Notes: generated by a model not told the origin, from the sequence alone. 64,000 nucleotides of DNA from Vibrio atypicus (GCF_009811315.1 NZ_BLID01000012.1:1-64000); one strand, 5' to 3'. Counted from the stretch's first letter, positions 1-8,905 are shown. Made by a program: numbers and translations.

Positions 1-122
1 GAAAGTAATTATTTGTATTGGTCACTTCGTTTCATTGAAACCTAATTTGAAGCCTAAGCTTCTAATTGGATTATCATCAACGAGTGCCCACACAGATTGA
101 TAGGTTTATATTGTTAAAGAGC
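1..122 (-). promoter_or_regulatory. rRNA operon leader with boxA
   Basis: This is the transcribed leader of an rRNA operon whose 16S gene lies beyond the left edge. Read on the minus strand, GCTCTTTAACAA (111-122) is the standard boxA antitermination signal bound by NusB/S10. The AT-rich leader after it runs to the window edge without reaching the conserved 16S 5' end. No mature rRNA sequence is visible inside the window. Confidence 0.85.
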
Positions 123-163
123 TTTTCTTCTTTGTGACTCACATCACTTCGGAAGAGGCGGTC

Positions 164-191
164 ATTTTAGCGAGATAAAGTTTAGTGTCAA
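164..191 (-). promoter_or_regulatory. rrn P2 promoter
   Basis: On the minus strand a TTGACA -35 (186-191) and a TAAAAT -10 (164-169) are separated by 16 bp. The promoter lies just upstream of boxA, as in other gammaproteobacterial rrn operons, where P2 gives the basal rRNA transcription. Confidence 0.8.
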
Positions 192-292
192 CCACTTTTT
201 TCAAACTTTTTTCAAGCGTTTCCGCTTGGCTAATTGACCTTGCTAACTCGTTGTTCGTTTCTTTCGAAGCGTTCCCGTGTCAGCGAGGTGGC

Positions 293-320
293 ATTATAGA
301 GATCGCCATCACATTGGCAA
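293..320 (-). promoter_or_regulatory. rrn P1 promoter with UP-like A/T tracts
   Basis: On the minus strand TTGCCA (315-320) and TATAAT (293-298) are 16 bp apart. They are followed by a GC-rich GCCACC discriminator, as expected for stringent ppGpp/DksA control. Runs of T at 324-360 (A tracts on the coding strand) sit where an UP element would be. The promoter points away from yrdA. Confidence 0.8.
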
Positions 321-439
321 GCCCTTTTTTCAGTTTTTTTTGATTTTTTAACTGTTTGAGTATTTTCTATTCAAAAGCACCTGTTTTAGTCACTTTTCTA
401 TGCCTTAATAGGCAAAGAATCTCGAACAAAGGATAAAAA

Positions 440-988
440 ATGAGCTCATTACGCAGTTATAAAGGAATCCAACCTCAAATTGGTCAACGCGTTTATATTG
501 ATAGTAGCTCAGTACTAGTGGGCGACATTAAAATTAATGACGATTCGAGTATCTGGCCATTGGTCGCTGCTCGTGGTGATGTGAACCACATTCATATAGG
601 TAAGCGAACTAATGTCCAAGATGGCAGCGTTTTACACGTCACTCATAAAAATGCCGAAAACCCTGAAGGCTACCCACTGATTATTGGTAATGACGTTACC
701 ATCGGACACAAAGTCATGCTACATGGTTGCACGATTCAAGATCGAGTGCTTGTGGGTATGGGTGCGATTGTTTTAGATGGTGTAGTAATAGAAGAGGAAG
801 TCATGATTGGTGCGGGAAGTTTAGTCCCACCTAGAAAGCGCTTGGAAAGTGGTTACCTTTATGTAGGTAGCCCAGTAAAGCAAGCCCGTCCTTTATCAGA
901 GAAAGAACGAGCCTTTTTACAGAAGTCTTCTGATAACTATGTACAGAATAAAGAAGACTATCTGCATCAAGTTAACGAGATTAACTGA
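440..988 (+). CDS. yrdA: Gamma-carbonic-anhydrase-like protein YrdA
   Basis: This is a 182-residue left-handed beta-helix (hexapeptide repeat) protein of the gamma carbonic anhydrase-like family. The hexapeptide rungs run from about residue 17 to 150. The metal-site histidines are visible in the LHVTH region (about 66-69) and in the IGHKVMLHG region (about 87-94). The length is normal for YrdA/PaaY-type proteins. An AAGGA ribosome site precedes the ATG. Family members bind zinc, but physiological carbonic anhydrase activity is proven for only some, so the exact reaction is uncertain. It is divergent from the rrn operon, and its 3' end overlaps the convergent DUF1488 gene by 8 bp. Confidence 0.85.
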   Translation: MSSLRSYKGIQPQIGQRVYIDSSSVLVGDIKINDDSSIWPLVAARGDVNHIHIGKRTNVQDGSVLHVTHKNAENPEGYPLIIGNDVTIGHKVMLHGCTIQDRVLVGMGAIVLDGVVIEEEVMIGAGSLVPPRKRLESGYLYVGSPVKQARPLSEKERAFLQKSSDNYVQNKEDYLHQVNEIN

Positions 989-1247
989 TTACTGTAATTT
1001 GGCCTTGCTCATTAAAAGCCTCATCTTCTATTAACTCTTCAGCAAGCTCTTCCAATTCAAAACGGTTCTGAGCGAATACCTCTAGGGCTTGCTGCTCTCC
1101 TTTTATAGAGATACCTGCAATCTTTTCAAGTTCATCCAATAAGACAACGCACTCTATTAATGCCCCGGATTGTTGAGCAGGAAAACGGATGGCTTGGTTT
1201 TCTTCATCCCAAGTTTGAATATCAGCAAACAGAATCGACTGATTCAT
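981..1247 (-). CDS. DUF1488 family protein
   Basis: This 88-residue acidic protein matches the small DUF1488 family found beside aroE in vibrios and relatives (as recalled). It has no signal peptide or membrane segment. The first half (MNQSILFADIQTWDEE) contains the short beta-strand pattern typical of the family. It lies 3 bp after aroE on the same strand, so the two are probably co-transcribed. No molecular function is established for the family. Confidence 0.75.
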   Translation of the reverse strand: MNQSILFADIQTWDEENQAIRFPAQQSGALIECVVLLDELEKIAGISIKGEQQALEVFAQNRFELEELAEELIEDEAFNEQGQITVIS

Positions 1248-1250
1248 GAA

Positions 1251-2084
1251 TCACATTCCTTCTAGATTTTTTCTTATTTCACGTAATATCTGCTTTGTAC
1301 CCGGTCTTAAACCACGCCACAACATAAAGCTCTCTGCTGCTTGCCCCACTAACATCCCAAGACCGTCATATGCGGCAACAACGCCACTATCAAGTGCCCA
1401 TTGATTGAATGCCGTTTTACCCGAGCCATACATCATGTCATAGGCATGTGTACGAGAAGTGAAAATCGCAGCGGAGATAGCCGGTAGCTCACCACTTAAA
1501 CTCGCAGACGTCGAGTTAATGACAACATCAAATCCTTGGGAAATTTCAGACATCTCAATAGCACGAATCTGACCATAAGGTGCAAACATCTCAGCTAACT
1601 GCTCTGCTTTCGACAGCGTTCGGTTGGTAATAACAATTTCACTTGGCTGCTGATCAAGGAGTGGCTTAATCACACCACGTGCAGCACCACCGGCACCAAT
1701 GAGTAATATACGCGCACCTGCTAATGGCACTTGGTATTGAAGTAAGTCTTGTACAAGCCCTTCCCCATCCGTGTTATCACCGATGATCTCCCCATCATCT
1801 AACTTCTTAAGCGTATTAACGGCACCCGCAAGTTGGGCTCTCTCTGTCAGACGGGTAGCAAATTGGTAGGCATCCTCTTTAAAGGGAACCGTGACGTTAC
1901 ATCCTTTACCTCCGGTAGAGAAAAACATCTTCGCCGCACTGGTAAACTCACCAACGGGTGCTAACTCAGCGGTATACGTTAAATGTTGATTGGTTTGACG
2001 TGCAAATAGCGTATGTATAAATGGGGATTTGCTGTGTCCGATGGGATTACCAAAAACGGCGTAACGATCTATTTGCTGTGTCAT
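1251..2084 (-). CDS. aroE: Shikimate dehydrogenase
   Basis: This enzyme reduces 3-dehydroshikimate to shikimate with NADPH in the aromatic amino acid pathway. The 277 residues show the AroE substrate motif near the start (VFGNPIGHSKSPFIH) and the catalytic Lys in NVTVPFKEDAY. The NADP-binding glycine motif is LLIGAGGAARG near residue 128, and the phosphate-binding NRT follows. It precedes the DUF1488 gene and follows hemF across a terminator. The length is normal and no lesion is seen. Confidence 0.96.
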   Translation of the reverse strand: MTQQIDRYAVFGNPIGHSKSPFIHTLFARQTNQHLTYTAELAPVGEFTSAAKMFFSTGGKGCNVTVPFKEDAYQFATRLTERAQLAGAVNTLKKLDDGEIIGDNTDGEGLVQDLLQYQVPLAGARILLIGAGGAARGVIKPLLDQQPSEIVITNRTLSKAEQLAEMFAPYGQIRAIEMSEISQGFDVVINSTSASLSGELPAISAAIFTSRTHAYDMMYGSGKTAFNQWALDSGVVAAYDGLGMLVGQAAESFMLWRGLRPGTKQILREIRKNLEGM

Positions 2085-2108
2085 ATCCTTACCTGCAGAA
2101 ATAAAAAA

Positions 2109-2134
2109 AGGGTCAACTCGATTAAGTTGACCCT
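2109..2134 (-). terminator. Terminator after hemF
   Basis: A 10-bp stem (AGGGTCAACT with its complement) and a 6-nt loop lie between hemF and aroE. On the minus strand the stem is followed by a T-rich tract (complement of 2101-2109). It should end the tsaC-hemF transcript. Confidence 0.85.
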
Positions 2135-2161
2135 ATCACTATCTACATAAGGAAGAAAGCC

Positions 2162-3079
2162 TTACCACTCTCGGGGTTTGAGGTAGTTCTCGTATAGATC
2201 AGCTTCAGGAGAATTTGGCTCAACTTGGTAACGATATTCCCAACGAGCGAGGGGCGGCATCGACATCAAGATCGATTCTGTTCTTCCACCACTTTGCAGC
2301 CCAAACAAGGTACCGCGATCATAAACTAGATTGAATTCGACATAACGACCACGACGGTACAGTTGGAACTCGCGTTCACGTTCACCAAACTCGGTCTTTT
2401 TACGGCGTTCAACAATAGGTAGATACGCTTCTGTATATCCTTCACCTACCGCTTTGATGTAGTCGAAGCATTTATCAAACTCCCACTGATTCAGATCATC
2501 AAAGAAAAGACCACCAACGCCACGGGTTTCATCGCGATGAGGTAGATAGAAGTATTTGTCACACCAAGCTTTATGATCTTGATATACATCGCTACCAAAT
2601 GGGGCACAAATCTCTTTGGCTGTGTTATGCCAATATTGTGCGTCTTCTTCAAATGGATAGAAAGGCGTAAGATCGAAACCGCCACCAAACCACCAAATTG
2701 GATCTTCACCCTCTTTCTCAGCAATAAAGAAACGCACATTCGCATGTGAGGTCGGTATGTAAGGGTTTTTAGGATGCATCACCAAAGAGACACCCATCGC
2801 TTCAAAATGACGACCCGCTAACTCTGGACGATGAGCGGTTGCAGACGCAGGCATCTCTTTCCCTTGAACATGAGAAAAGTTAACGCCCCCTTGCTCAAAT
2901 ACGTCTCCGTCGCGCATCACGCGAGTACGACCACCGCCACCTAAGCGTTCACCAGGCTCTCGATGCCACGCATCCTCAATAAATTCTGCTTTGCCGTCAG
3001 CCGATTCCAACTGCTGACATATCGAATCTTGCAGCTCCATCAGAAACTGCTTTACTGCTTGCTTATCAATTGCCGACAT
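2162..3079 (-). CDS. hemF: Oxygen-dependent coproporphyrinogen III oxidase
   Basis: HemF decarboxylates two propionates of coproporphyrinogen III using O2 in heme synthesis. The 305-residue product has the family hallmarks: the GGGGRTRVM segment near residue 48, HPKNPYIPTSHANVRFF near 102, WWFGGGFDLTPFYP near 129 and the C-terminal RGRYVEFNLVYDRGT. It starts 19 bp after tsaC ends, so the two form a unit. It is intact and of normal length. Confidence 0.97.
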   Translation of the reverse strand: MSAIDKQAVKQFLMELQDSICQQLESADGKAEFIEDAWHREPGERLGGGGRTRVMRDGDVFEQGGVNFSHVQGKEMPASATAHRPELAGRHFEAMGVSLVMHPKNPYIPTSHANVRFFIAEKEGEDPIWWFGGGFDLTPFYPFEEDAQYWHNTAKEICAPFGSDVYQDHKAWCDKYFYLPHRDETRGVGGLFFDDLNQWEFDKCFDYIKAVGEGYTEAYLPIVERRKKTEFGEREREFQLYRRGRYVEFNLVYDRGTLFGLQSGGRTESILMSMPPLARWEYRYQVEPNSPEADLYENYLKPREW

Positions 3080-3097
3080 CTTTCTTCCTTTGCAAGG

Positions 3098-3655
3098 TTA
3101 ACCTTGTCTTAATACTTGTGAAGTTTTAGCATCGCGAATCTCACTTGGTTTATCTCTGCCACCGGTTTCGCCTTCAAGAACGGCCACCAGCTTATCGCCG
3201 AGCTGCTGATAAACTTCTGCAGTTTTCATACATGGTGGTTCACCAGTTAAATTCGCGCTGGTAGAGGTTAGCGGCTTTCCAAACGCATTACACATTTTTT
3301 GTACTAAAGGATGATCCGTTACACGCACAGCTATTGAATCAAATTGACCTGACACCCAATGAGAGACTTTGTCGCTACATGGCATAATCCAAGTAACCGG
3401 ACCTGGCCACGTTTGTTGCACTTTAGCGAGTTGCTCAGAAGTTAACTGAGACTCATCAATATAAGGCAAAAGTTGCTCGTAGCTAGCGGCAATTAAGATC
3501 AGCCCTTTTTCTACTGGGCGCTGTTTCAACTCTAATAGTTTTTGAATTGCTTCTGGATTATCGGGATCGCACCCAACACCAAAGACACCTTCGGTTGGGT
3601 AAGCAATGACCTCACCATTATTGAGAGCGTTGAGCGCTTGATTAAAGTTATCCAC
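3098..3655 (-). CDS. tsaC: L-threonylcarbamoyladenylate synthase TsaC
   Basis: TsaC (YrdC/Sua5 family) makes threonylcarbamoyl-AMP from threonine, bicarbonate and ATP for the t6A modification of ANN-decoding tRNAs. The motifs are YPTEGVFGVGCDP near residue 20, LIAAS, WPGPVTWIMP and LTSTSANLTGEPP. I chose a GTG start at 3655 (AGGAAG six bases upstream), which gives 185 residues, the usual TsaC length. The frame stays open to an upstream ATG at 3703, but that extension is atypical. It lies upstream of hemF on the same strand. Confidence 0.93.
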   Translation of the reverse strand: MDNFNQALNALNNGEVIAYPTEGVFGVGCDPDNPEAIQKLLELKQRPVEKGLILIAASYEQLLPYIDESQLTSEQLAKVQQTWPGPVTWIMPCSDKVSHWVSGQFDSIAVRVTDHPLVQKMCNAFGKPLTSTSANLTGEPPCMKTAEVYQQLGDKLVAVLEGETGGRDKPSEIRDAKTSQVLRQG

Positions 3656-3758
3656 GAATACTTCCTGTTGAATCTCTGTTTTGATAAGTGTACAAACAAT
3701 CACAACCAGTGACTAAAGCTATTTATTTATAAATTGTATCAATCTGATTTCAAACCCC

Positions 3759-3796
3759 ACGCAAACGTTTGCTTAACATCAAAATCCCCGTATAAT
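3759..3796 (+). promoter_or_regulatory. purEK promoter with PurR box
   Basis: ACGCAAACGTTTGCTT (3759-3774) is a near-perfect match to the PurR operator consensus. It overlaps a TTGCTT -35 (3769-3774), which stands 16 bp from a TATAAT -10 (3791-3796). PurR with hypoxanthine or guanine should occlude RNA polymerase here, as it does at purEK in enteric bacteria. Confidence 0.9.
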
Positions 3797-3847
3797 GCGC
3801 TCAAAATAAATGCTCACCTATTACGCGAAGCTTTGAAGGAGTTTGAG

Positions 3848-4333
3848 ATGAAAGTCGGTATCATCATGGGTTCAAAATCAGATTGGCCAACAATGAAACT
3901 AGCCGCGGAGATGCTAGATACATTTGGTGTCGAGTACGAGACCAAAGTTGTTTCTGCTCACCGCACACCTCAACTTCTTGCAGATTATGCGACTAGCGCG
4001 AAAGAGCGCGGACTAAAAGTCATTATTGCGGGTGCTGGCGGCGCTGCTCACCTACCGGGAATGACTGCAGCCTTCACTGCTCTTCCTGTACTTGGTGTTC
4101 CTGTTCAATCTCGCGCATTAAGCGGGCTAGACTCTCTTTACTCTATCGTTCAAATGCCAAAAGGAATTGCGGTTGGTACATTAGCGATTGGTGAAGCTGG
4201 CGCGGCAAACGCAGGTCTATTAGCTGCACAAATCATCGGAACACACGATGAAGAAGTGATGGCGAAAGTCGAAGCATTCCGTAGCGAGCAAACAGAGACG
4301 ATTCTGGCTAACCCAAACCCAGCAGAGGATTAA
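3848..4333 (+). CDS. purE: N5-carboxyaminoimidazole ribonucleotide mutase
   Basis: PurE (class I) converts N5-CAIR to CAIR in purine synthesis. The 161-residue product begins MKVGIIMGSKSDWP and carries the class I signature: SDWPTM, SAHRTP near 43-48 and the glycine-rich GAGGAAHLPGM near 71. The start follows an AAGGAG ribosome site. The frame is open further upstream, but that part contains the promoter. purK follows 4 bp downstream. Confidence 0.97.
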   Translation: MKVGIIMGSKSDWPTMKLAAEMLDTFGVEYETKVVSAHRTPQLLADYATSAKERGLKVIIAGAGGAAHLPGMTAAFTALPVLGVPVQSRALSGLDSLYSIVQMPKGIAVGTLAIGEAGAANAGLLAAQIIGTHDEEVMAKVEAFRSEQTETILANPNPAED

Positions 4334-4337
4334 TCAC

Positions 4338-5471
4338 ATGCATGTTCTAGTGTTAGGCGCTGGCCAACTCGCTCGGATGATGTCTCTGGCAGGTGCGCCA
4401 CTTAACATTGAGATCTCGGCGTATGATGTCGGTAGCGAAAACATCGTCCATCCTTTAACGCAAACCGTGTTGGGGCAAGGGCTAGAAAATGCTATCGAAA
4501 ACGCAGATGTGATCACCGCAGAATTCGAACACATCCCTCATGATATTCTCGATATCTGTCAGCAGAGCGGTAAATTCCTCCCATCAACAGAGGCAATTAA
4601 AGCTGGCGGTGATCGCCGAATCGAGAAAGCTTTGCTTGATAATGCCGCGGTTCGTAACGCTAAGTACTACGTAATTAAAACTCGTGAAGACTTTTCTACG
4701 GCGATTGAGCGCGTTGGTATACCTATGGTGCTAAAAAGTGCACTCGGTGGCTATGACGGCAAAGGACAGTGGCGATTAAAAGACCTCAATCAAGCAGACG
4801 CTATTTGGGCTGAGATGGCAGAATGTATTGCAGCGACTGAGACTCAGGCGATTGTTGCCGAAGAGTTCGTTCCATTTAACCGTGAAGTTTCCCTAGTAGG
4901 TGCGCGCGGCAAAGATGGTAGCGTTGCTGTTTACCCACTTGCAGAAAACGTTCACACTAATGGCGTGCTGACATTATCTACAGCCATTGCTGACAATGAA
5001 CTGCAGCAGCAAGCAAAGACCATGTTTACAGCGGTTGCAAATAGCCTCGATTACGTAGGCGTACTTGCACTGGAGTTTTTCGATCTAAATGGCGAGCTAC
5101 TGGTCAATGAAATTGCTCCGCGAGTACATAACTCTGGTCACTGGACGCAACAAGGTGCTGAAACCTGCCAATTTGAAAATCACCTGCGTGCTGTGTGTGG
5201 CCTACCATTAGGCAGTACTAAACTGATTCGCTCGACTTCAATGATCAATATTTTGGGCGAAGATACACTGCCACCTGAAGTGCTCACAATGGCGGGATGC
5301 CATGTGCATTGGTATGGTAAAGAGAAAAGAGCGGGTCGTAAAATGGGTCACATCAATGTGTGTGGTGACTACAATGGCGAGTTGCAACGTAAGCTCTGTG
5401 CACTAGCTGACGTGCTAAGCAAAGAGGCATTTCCTGCAGTTCATCAATTTGCAGAAAATTTCTCAGAATAA
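4338..5471 (+). CDS. purK: N5-carboxyaminoimidazole ribonucleotide synthase
   Basis: PurK is an ATP-grasp enzyme that makes N5-CAIR from AIR, bicarbonate and ATP, the substrate of PurE. The 377 residues begin with the GAGQLARM nucleotide-binding turn. The ATP-grasp core includes KSALGGYDGKGQW near residue 131, and NEIAPRVHNSGHWT is near 255. It forms the purEK operon under the upstream PurR site and ends before a strong bidirectional terminator. Confidence 0.97.
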   Translation: MHVLVLGAGQLARMMSLAGAPLNIEISAYDVGSENIVHPLTQTVLGQGLENAIENADVITAEFEHIPHDILDICQQSGKFLPSTEAIKAGGDRRIEKALLDNAAVRNAKYYVIKTREDFSTAIERVGIPMVLKSALGGYDGKGQWRLKDLNQADAIWAEMAECIAATETQAIVAEEFVPFNREVSLVGARGKDGSVAVYPLAENVHTNGVLTLSTAIADNELQQQAKTMFTAVANSLDYVGVLALEFFDLNGELLVNEIAPRVHNSGHWTQQGAETCQFENHLRAVCGLPLGSTKLIRSTSMINILGEDTLPPEVLTMAGCHVHWYGKEKRAGRKMGHINVCGDYNGELQRKLCALADVLSKEAFPAVHQFAENFSE

Positions 5472-5480
5472 ACAGTAAAC

Positions 5481-5507
5481 AAAAACGGCGCTCAATGCGC
5501 CGTTTTT
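5481..5507. terminator. Bidirectional terminator between purK and yrdD
   Basis: An 11-bp perfect stem (AAAAACGGCGC with its complement), a 5-nt loop and an A/T tract on each side serve the convergent purEK and yrdD-smg-dprA transcripts. Confidence 0.92.
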
Positions 5508-6094
5508 CAATCTTGACCAGTTTGTGTGTGATGACACTTTCTTTCTGCACACTGCAGTTTGTCACCGCTGGCTAACTTTTTCTCTATCAGTAACGGATAA
5601 CCACACTTCTCGCATTTGCCTGCAACAGGGGGCTGATTCACCGCAAATTTGCACTTCGGGTAATTGTCACACGCATAAAACAGCTTACCGAAGCGCGTTT
5701 TACGCTCAACTAAATGCCCCTTTTGGCACTCCGGACACATTAAATGCTGCGATTCTTGCTCTTCTTGAGGCTGATCCAGAGACTCAATATGATGACATTG
5801 TGGATAGTGACTACAGCCGATGAACATGCCATAGCGACCTTGGCGTAACACCAATTCATTACCGCATTCAGGGCAAGCTACACCAAGCTCTTTCACTACA
5901 TGACCGTCATTTTGGTGTAACGGTTTAATGAAATCGCATGTGGGGTACTGATTACAACCGAGAAATGGCCCATGTTTACCATGGCGAAGCTGTAATTCAC
6001 CATCACATTGCTCCGACTGACATTTCGGACACGCTTGATGCTCTAATGCATGCTCATGTAGAGAAAACAGCTGCTGATCGATTTTATTGCTCAT
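5507..6094 (-). CDS. yrdD: Topoisomerase-type zinc-ribbon DNA-binding protein (YrdD-like)
   Basis: This 195-residue protein is made of four Cys4 zinc ribbons of the type found at the C terminus of topoisomerase I. The CxxC pairs are at CPKC...CNQYPTC, CPECG...CSHYPQC, CPECQ...CDNYPKC and CEKCG...C. There is no catalytic domain. E. coli YrdD sits in the same smg-dprA-tsaC neighbourhood, which supports the name. A nucleic-acid-binding role is inferred from the fold. It lies 18 bp downstream of smg on the same strand. Confidence 0.88.
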   Translation of the reverse strand: MSNKIDQQLFSLHEHALEHQACPKCQSEQCDGELQLRHGKHGPFLGCNQYPTCDFIKPLHQNDGHVVKELGVACPECGNELVLRQGRYGMFIGCSHYPQCHHIESLDQPQEEQESQHLMCPECQKGHLVERKTRFGKLFYACDNYPKCKFAVNQPPVAGKCEKCGYPLLIEKKLASGDKLQCAERKCHHTQTGQD

Positions 6095-6112
6095 GGTTAG
6101 TTATAAAGCTCG

Positions 6113-6592
6113 TTAATGAAGAACACCTTGCTCTTTGGTATATAACAGCTCTTCCATAAGCGTATAAGCGTTTTCATTGCCTGGTACATTAAACAGCACC
6201 ATCAATACAATCCACTTAAGATCATCCAATTCAAACTCATCGGTTTCTAGACCCATAATACGGTCAATGACCATTTCGCGTGTCTCTGTCGTCAACACAT
6301 TTACTTGCTCTAGAAAGGTAATGAAGCCTCGACACTCTAAGCTCAGGCGTTCACATTCTCTTGCCGTGTAAATACGAGTTGAAGTCGATGTACTGCATAC
6401 AGAAATCGCAGAGTGAGCCTCACTTTGCTGTAGAGCAGCGAGCTCTTCCAGCCAGACAAGGGCTTTATAGATGTCTTTTTGATGAAAACCAGCGCGAAGA
6501 AGTTCTTCTTCTAGCTCATCTTGATTGACTTGTAACTCCGCATCGCTATGGATGTAAGTCTCGAACAGATACATAAGGATATCCATCATCAT
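6113..6592 (-). CDS. smg: DUF494 family protein Smg
   Basis: This is the 159-residue acidic Smg protein. The N terminus DILMYLFETYIHS and the Cys/Glu-rich centre ARECERLSLECRGFI are typical. A strong GGGGAGGGG ribosome site precedes three consecutive ATGs; the first has the best spacing and starts 3 bp after the dprA stop. The family is conserved beside dprA in gammaproteobacteria, but its biochemical function is unknown. Confidence 0.9.
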   Translation of the reverse strand: MMMDILMYLFETYIHSDAELQVNQDELEEELLRAGFHQKDIYKALVWLEELAALQQSEAHSAISVCSTSTSTRIYTARECERLSLECRGFITFLEQVNVLTTETREMVIDRIMGLETDEFELDDLKWIVLMVLFNVPGNENAYTLMEELLYTKEQGVLH

Positions 6593-6594
6593 AG

Positions 6595-7725
6595 CTAGCC
6601 CCTCCCCTTTAAAATATAGCCACCGGAAACTGCAACAACATGCCCTGAAAGCTCAAGCTCTAAGAGCTGCATCATGACTTCTTGAACAGGTATATTGGTC
6701 CTGCTTGCAAGAATATCAACTGGTGTAGCCTTACTTCCTACGTTAGCTAACAGCTGAGGAAATGGCAATTCTTCTTTACTATCTAATTGTGTAAATAAAT
6801 CGCTTTGAATCGGTGGCTTACTTATATGAGACCAGCGAATCAAAGTATCGATTTCAGCTAAGATGTCATCAACCGTTTGAACTAAGCAGGCCCCTTGTTT
6901 TATCAATAAGTTACAGCCGCGACCCTGAGGATGGTGAATGGAGCTTGGAATCGCAAACACATCACGCCCTTGTTCATTGGCATAGCGAGCCGTAATCAAG
7001 GATCCACTTTTTTCAGCCGCTTCAATCACCAATACTCCGGTGGATAAACCACTAATGATACGATTCCGACGAGGAAAATGATCTGCTTTGGGCTTCGCCA
7101 GTGGATGAAACTCAGACACCAATGCGCCGCTCGAAGCAATTCTCGCCGCCAATTGACGATGGCGAGCAGGATAAATAGAGGAAAGACCAGACCCTAGTAC
7201 CGCGATAGTCTGCCCGTTTGCACTGAGCGCACCATCATGAGCATAACCATCAACACCAAGTGCCAAACCGCTAGTAATCACCAAATCATGTTCTACTAAC
7301 TCACTTGCAAAGCTACGAGCACAATTAAGTCCATCAATACTTGCATTGCGACTACCCACAATCGCAAGTTGAGGTTTAGATAACGCTTCAACCTCGCCCT
7401 CAACAAATAACACCGCAGGTGCACTGCCCGCTTGTGTTAATAAGGAAGGATAAATGGCATCTTCGGTGGTGATAATGTGTCGCTGTTCTTCTGCCTCTAA
7501 CCAGGTAAGGCAAGCCTCCACTTCTTTTTCAGCTCGGTGGCGCAAGAAGTGGATCTGGGAATCACTAAAGCCAACACTCTTTAGTGCACAAGAGTCCAGA
7601 CTAATAATGTTGGCAGGTGTATCTATGGCCGTTAGCTTAGCAAAGGTTTTGGGGCCAACTCTGGGAGTAAAGTAAAGCGCTAACCAAGCCGCTAATGTAT
7701 CATCCGTCATCACTTGGGCGGTCAA
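6595..7725 (-). CDS. dprA: DNA-processing protein DprA
   Basis: DprA binds incoming single-stranded DNA during natural transformation and loads RecA. In the 376-residue protein the Rossmann-like core (about 75-285) contains AIVGSRNAS, ITSGLALGVDGYAHDGAL, AVLGSGLSSIYPARH, FPRRNRIISGLS and EAAEKSGSLITARYA. A winged-helix tail follows (about 310-376). The N-terminal helix-hairpin part is present. It overlaps the LysM gene by 26 bp. An alternative ATG lies five codons downstream. Together with comM elsewhere in the window it shows that the lineage keeps transformation machinery. Confidence 0.95.
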   Translation of the reverse strand: MTAQVMTDDTLAAWLALYFTPRVGPKTFAKLTAIDTPANIISLDSCALKSVGFSDSQIHFLRHRAEKEVEACLTWLEAEEQRHIITTEDAIYPSLLTQAGSAPAVLFVEGEVEALSKPQLAIVGSRNASIDGLNCARSFASELVEHDLVITSGLALGVDGYAHDGALSANGQTIAVLGSGLSSIYPARHRQLAARIASSGALVSEFHPLAKPKADHFPRRNRIISGLSTGVLVIEAAEKSGSLITARYANEQGRDVFAIPSSIHHPQGRGCNLLIKQGACLVQTVDDILAEIDTLIRWSHISKPPIQSDLFTQLDSKEELPFPQLLANVGSKATPVDILASRTNIPVQEVMMQLLELELSGHVVAVSGGYILKGRG

Positions 7726-8749
7726 GCGGAGATTTTAGGGTGCTCTCAAGGCTTATTGGCTGACTGCTTTGCGTCACCACAGCTAAGCTGAAATGAGAAT
7801 AGGGACGAATCACCATCACATGACCAATAGGAATATCCGGCAATTGTGCTTCTTCTCCACCGTTCAATTTCACCAAAGCGCCCGGTTTATAAAGCTCAAA
7901 CATCATACCTTGACCAATTTGGTCTGAGCTACCGACATTCAGCACCACCACCTGATCTTGTGCAACATACTGACTGCCTTCTAGTGCCCCTAAAATAGTC
8001 GCGACACTTTGTGATGGCGAAGGTGCAGGAAAAAAGGTCGGAGTTAATGCAGCAAGCTGCTCCCGATCCGCTGGTAGAGCAATATCGTCTGCTAGGATCT
8101 CATGCTGCTGTGATAGAACTTTTAAGCCACTGTACTGCGCTCCGGTTAACTCAAGTTTAGCGACCGCTACTTTCTTAAGCGCCACCATTTTATGAGTGCC
8201 GTGCTCAAATTCTTCGACAGGGCGATAAATAACCCACTGCGGAAGGTTTTGCTCACCATTGATATAGATAAGGTCTTGCCCAGCTAGGTATTGTTTACCA
8301 TCACTAGCCCCTAACACTCGAGCGCTAGATTGTAGCTCCTCAATAGTCAGCAGTCGGTCATCTTCGAGATAAGGTAATACTAAGCCATCAGGCAATGCTG
8401 CCAGCGGTTGTCTAATGGTCTTCCTTACTTTTGGGCTGAGTTTAATAACAGGTTTTAAGCCTAAAACGGGCTGACCATTACGCCAAAAGAGTGTCAGCTT
8501 GTCGCCAGGGTAAATAAGGTGAGGGTTTTCAATTGATGGATTAACCTGCCATAAACGAGGCCAAAGCCAAGGGCTATCTAGATAAAGTGCTGAGATATCC
8601 CACAAGGTATCACCCTTTACGACCGTGTATGTCGTCGGTGCATCTTTTTTTATTCGTAGAGGCTGCTCTTTTGTCCAAGCGGAAAAAGAAACCATCATAG
8701 ACAACAACAAACCAATAAAATAAACCGTTCGAAATGGCATTACAATCAT
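7700..8749 (-). CDS. LysM-domain secreted protein
   Basis: This 349-residue protein has an N-terminal signal peptide (hydrophobic stretch about residues 8-25). One LysM domain follows (TYTVVKGDTLWDISALYL...NPHLIYPGDKLTLFW, about 40-90). The C-terminal region of about 240 residues has no motif I recognise. LysM domains bind peptidoglycan, so a periplasmic or envelope role is expected. Members of this family sit between dprA and def in many gammaproteobacteria. The first ATG could be three codons too early (MPFRTV). It is divergent from def. Confidence 0.88.
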   Translation of the reverse strand: MIVMPFRTVYFIGLLLSMMVSFSAWTKEQPLRIKKDAPTTYTVVKGDTLWDISALYLDSPWLWPRLWQVNPSIENPHLIYPGDKLTLFWRNGQPVLGLKPVIKLSPKVRKTIRQPLAALPDGLVLPYLEDDRLLTIEELQSSARVLGASDGKQYLAGQDLIYINGEQNLPQWVIYRPVEEFEHGTHKMVALKKVAVAKLELTGAQYSGLKVLSQQHEILADDIALPADREQLAALTPTFFPAPSPSQSVATILGALEGSQYVAQDQVVVLNVGSSDQIGQGMMFELYKPGALVKLNGGEEAQLPDIPIGHVMVIRPYSHFSLAVVTQSSQPISLESTLKSPLDRPSDDG

Positions 8750-8905
8750 CCCAGATAACCCCTAAAGATGCGGTGATTAGATTCGCGACAACTGCTTATA
8801 AACGCGTCAAAAACGCAATGATGCTGTCATTTGGGCTACAAAATGTCTAGAATTGAGCCAACGAGGTTTATCCTGATTCGGCACAGTTCAACATTTCGAG
8901 TGTAT

